Origin: SHVZ01 sp041906305
Lineage (GTDB): Bacteria; Pseudomonadota; Alphaproteobacteria; SHVZ01
Length of the DNA stretch: 64,000 nt
Reading direction: 5' to 3'
Assembly (NCBI GenBank): GCA_041906305.1
Contig: JAYRJL010000008.1
Location: 186,001-250,000, forward strand
How positions within the stretch are numbered: position 1 is the first letter of the stretch; every line of letters begins with the position of its first letter. This document shows, one piece after another, positions 62,055 to 64,000 of this stretch. Both the position numbers and the translations under genes were made by a program. Below the pieces are notes generated by a model. That model did not search any database and was not told the origin of the DNA. It worked only from the letters and a program-made list of their open reading frames with translations.

Positions 62055-62813
62055 TCAGCCGACCAGCGGGACGATCAGGTCCGGCGCGTCGGTGATGATG
62101 CAGTCGACGCCCCAGTCGAGGAGGCGCTTCGCCGCCTGCGGATCGTTGACCGTCCAGGTCAGGCAGGCGAATCCCGCCTTGTGGATCTCGGCGATCCATT
62201 CGGCGCTGAGTTCCGACCATTTGGGGTGGATCGCCTTGCAGCCGAGGCGCTGCGCGGTCTCGCGCCAGTCGGCCTCGCGGGTCTCGATCAGCAGGCCGCG
62301 CGGCAGTTCGGGCGCCGCCTTCTGCGCCGCCTCCAGCGAGGCGCGCTGGAACGAGGAGATGATCGGCGCCGGCAGCGACGAAGGCCACACCTCGCGGATC
62401 ACCTCGATCGACGCCTCGGTCGTGTCGCGCTCGCGACCCGGACAGGGCTTGATCTCGACGTTGACGCCGAGGCCCTCGGCCGCGATCGCCTTCAGCGCAT
62501 CGGCGAGGGTCGGCACCTTCTCGCCGGCGAACTCCGGCGCGAACCACTTGCCGGCATCGAGCCAGCCGATCTCCTTGAGCGTCATGCTGTCGACCCGGCC
62601 GGCGCCATCGGTGGTGCGCTCAAGCGTCTGGTCGTGGATGACGACGGGCACGCCGTCGCGGGTGAGCTTGGAATCGAGCTCGACCCAGCCGGCGCCGAGA
62701 CGCTTCGCCGCCCGGAAGCCGGCGATCGTGTTCTCGGGTGCCCGCAGCTTGGCGCCGCGGTGTCCCGCGACGCGCGAAAGGCCCAGAGGAAGGGGGACCG
62801 CCGCGTCCTTCAT
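62055..62813 (-). CDS. Glycerophosphodiester phosphodiesterase family protein
   Basis: 252 residues from ATG 62813 (a GTG at 62825 is possible). HRGAKLRAPENT (His18), WVELDSK (E45, D47) and HDQTLERTTDGAG (H60) are the GDPD catalytic motifs. It hydrolyses glycerophosphodiesters to glycerol-3-phosphate and an alcohol. No signal peptide, so cytosolic, like UgpQ. The start codon lies in the stem of a hairpin between this gene and pnp. Confidence 0.9.
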   Translation of the reverse strand: MKDAAVPLPLGLSRVAGHRGAKLRAPENTIAGFRAAKRLGAGWVELDSKLTRDGVPVVIHDQTLERTTDGAGRVDSMTLKEIGWLDAGKWFAPEFAGEKVPTLADALKAIAAEGLGVNVEIKPCPGRERDTTEASIEVIREVWPSSLPAPIISSFQRASLEAAQKAAPELPRGLLIETREADWRETAQRLGCKAIHPKWSELSAEWIAEIHKAGFACLTWTVNDPQAAKRLLDWGVDCIITDAPDLIVPLVG

Positions 62814-62842
62814 CCGCGGTTGCACTTCGGATGAAGGACGCG
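62802..62842 (-). other. 15-bp-stem hairpin overlapping the phosphodiesterase start
   Basis: CGCGTCCTTCATCCG and CGGATGAAGGACGCG are perfect reverse complements separated by 11 nt. It lies just after the pnp stop and includes the ATG 62813 of the phosphodiesterase, with GTG 62825 in the loop. No T-run follows, so it is not a standard terminator; it may limit ribosome access or mark the pnp mRNA end. Confidence 0.7.
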
Positions 62843-62853
62843 ACGCGTCATCG

Positions 62854-64000
<1,147 letters not shown>

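Overview
The window is high-GC, densely coded chromosomal DNA of an alphaproteobacterium, most likely close to Rhodospirillales or Rhizobiales. The lineage call rests on Hsp20 followed by a DUF1150 gene, the mutM | ubiE-ubiB ... dut order, rpsT next to dnaA, a MarR gene divergent from ilvE and followed by an OmpR-type response regulator and EnvZ-like kinase, and a fused CysNC. I saw no rRNA, tRNA, CRISPR array, prophage, insertion sequence or integrase. Both ends cut through genes: a TRAP-transporter binding protein at the left (C-terminus missing) and pnp at the right (N-terminus missing).

Layout. 1-8458 (minus): a TRAP binding protein, a secreted clan-D-like glycoside hydrolase, then a GPH-type symporter, a cyclopropane-synthase-like methyltransferase, a DUF1365 protein, an FAD oxidoreductase and a CPD photolyase. 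The last five resemble light/singlet-oxygen response clusters. 8513-13574: the PdeM nuclease and Lhr-type helicase of the ligase-associated DNA-damage system, separated by an opposite-strand D-amino-acid dehydrogenase gene, then a small membrane protein. 13644-20495: a histidine kinase, sulfate activation (cysD-cysNC), hsp20-DUF1150 behind a heat-shock-like promoter, and a three-PAS kinase. 20643-26607: crcB, an M20 carbamoylase-like hydrolase and a MATE exporter with overlapping ends, then two 2-hydroxyacid dehydrogenases and an HpaI-type aldolase. 26597-32769: moeB-like gene, cysK with a palindromic operator, an Rrf2 regulator, dut, ubiB, ubiE and mutM; coaBC, which I would expect between ubiB and dut, is absent. 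32805-35817: enoyl-CoA hydratase, rpsT with a clear promoter, dnaA and a strong terminator. 35910-44353: ilvE/marR, a hybrid kinase, an OmpR/EnvZ pair, and a GGDEF-EAL protein.

44374-62825: accessory metabolism and export. It holds a reductase-glycosylase-MATE operon, creatininase-like and PhnZ-like genes, two enolase-superfamily enzymes, a split UxaA-type dehydratase, a BenE-type transporter, a 674-residue hydrolase, recQ, a class II aldolase, a MarR-MATE unit with two related palindromes, a 2-oxoglutarate-oxygenase-like protein, and a phosphodiesterase whose start lies in a 15-bp-stem hairpin. pnp closes the window.

Six composite GC-rich palindromic repeats lie only between genes. No wholly unprecedented system is evident. 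The strongest leads are the photolyase/lipid cluster, the Rrf2-cysK operator, the MarR-MATE operators, the missing coaBC with a 23-codon frame in its place, the unpaired PhnZ-like oxygenase and the split helicase/nuclease pair.
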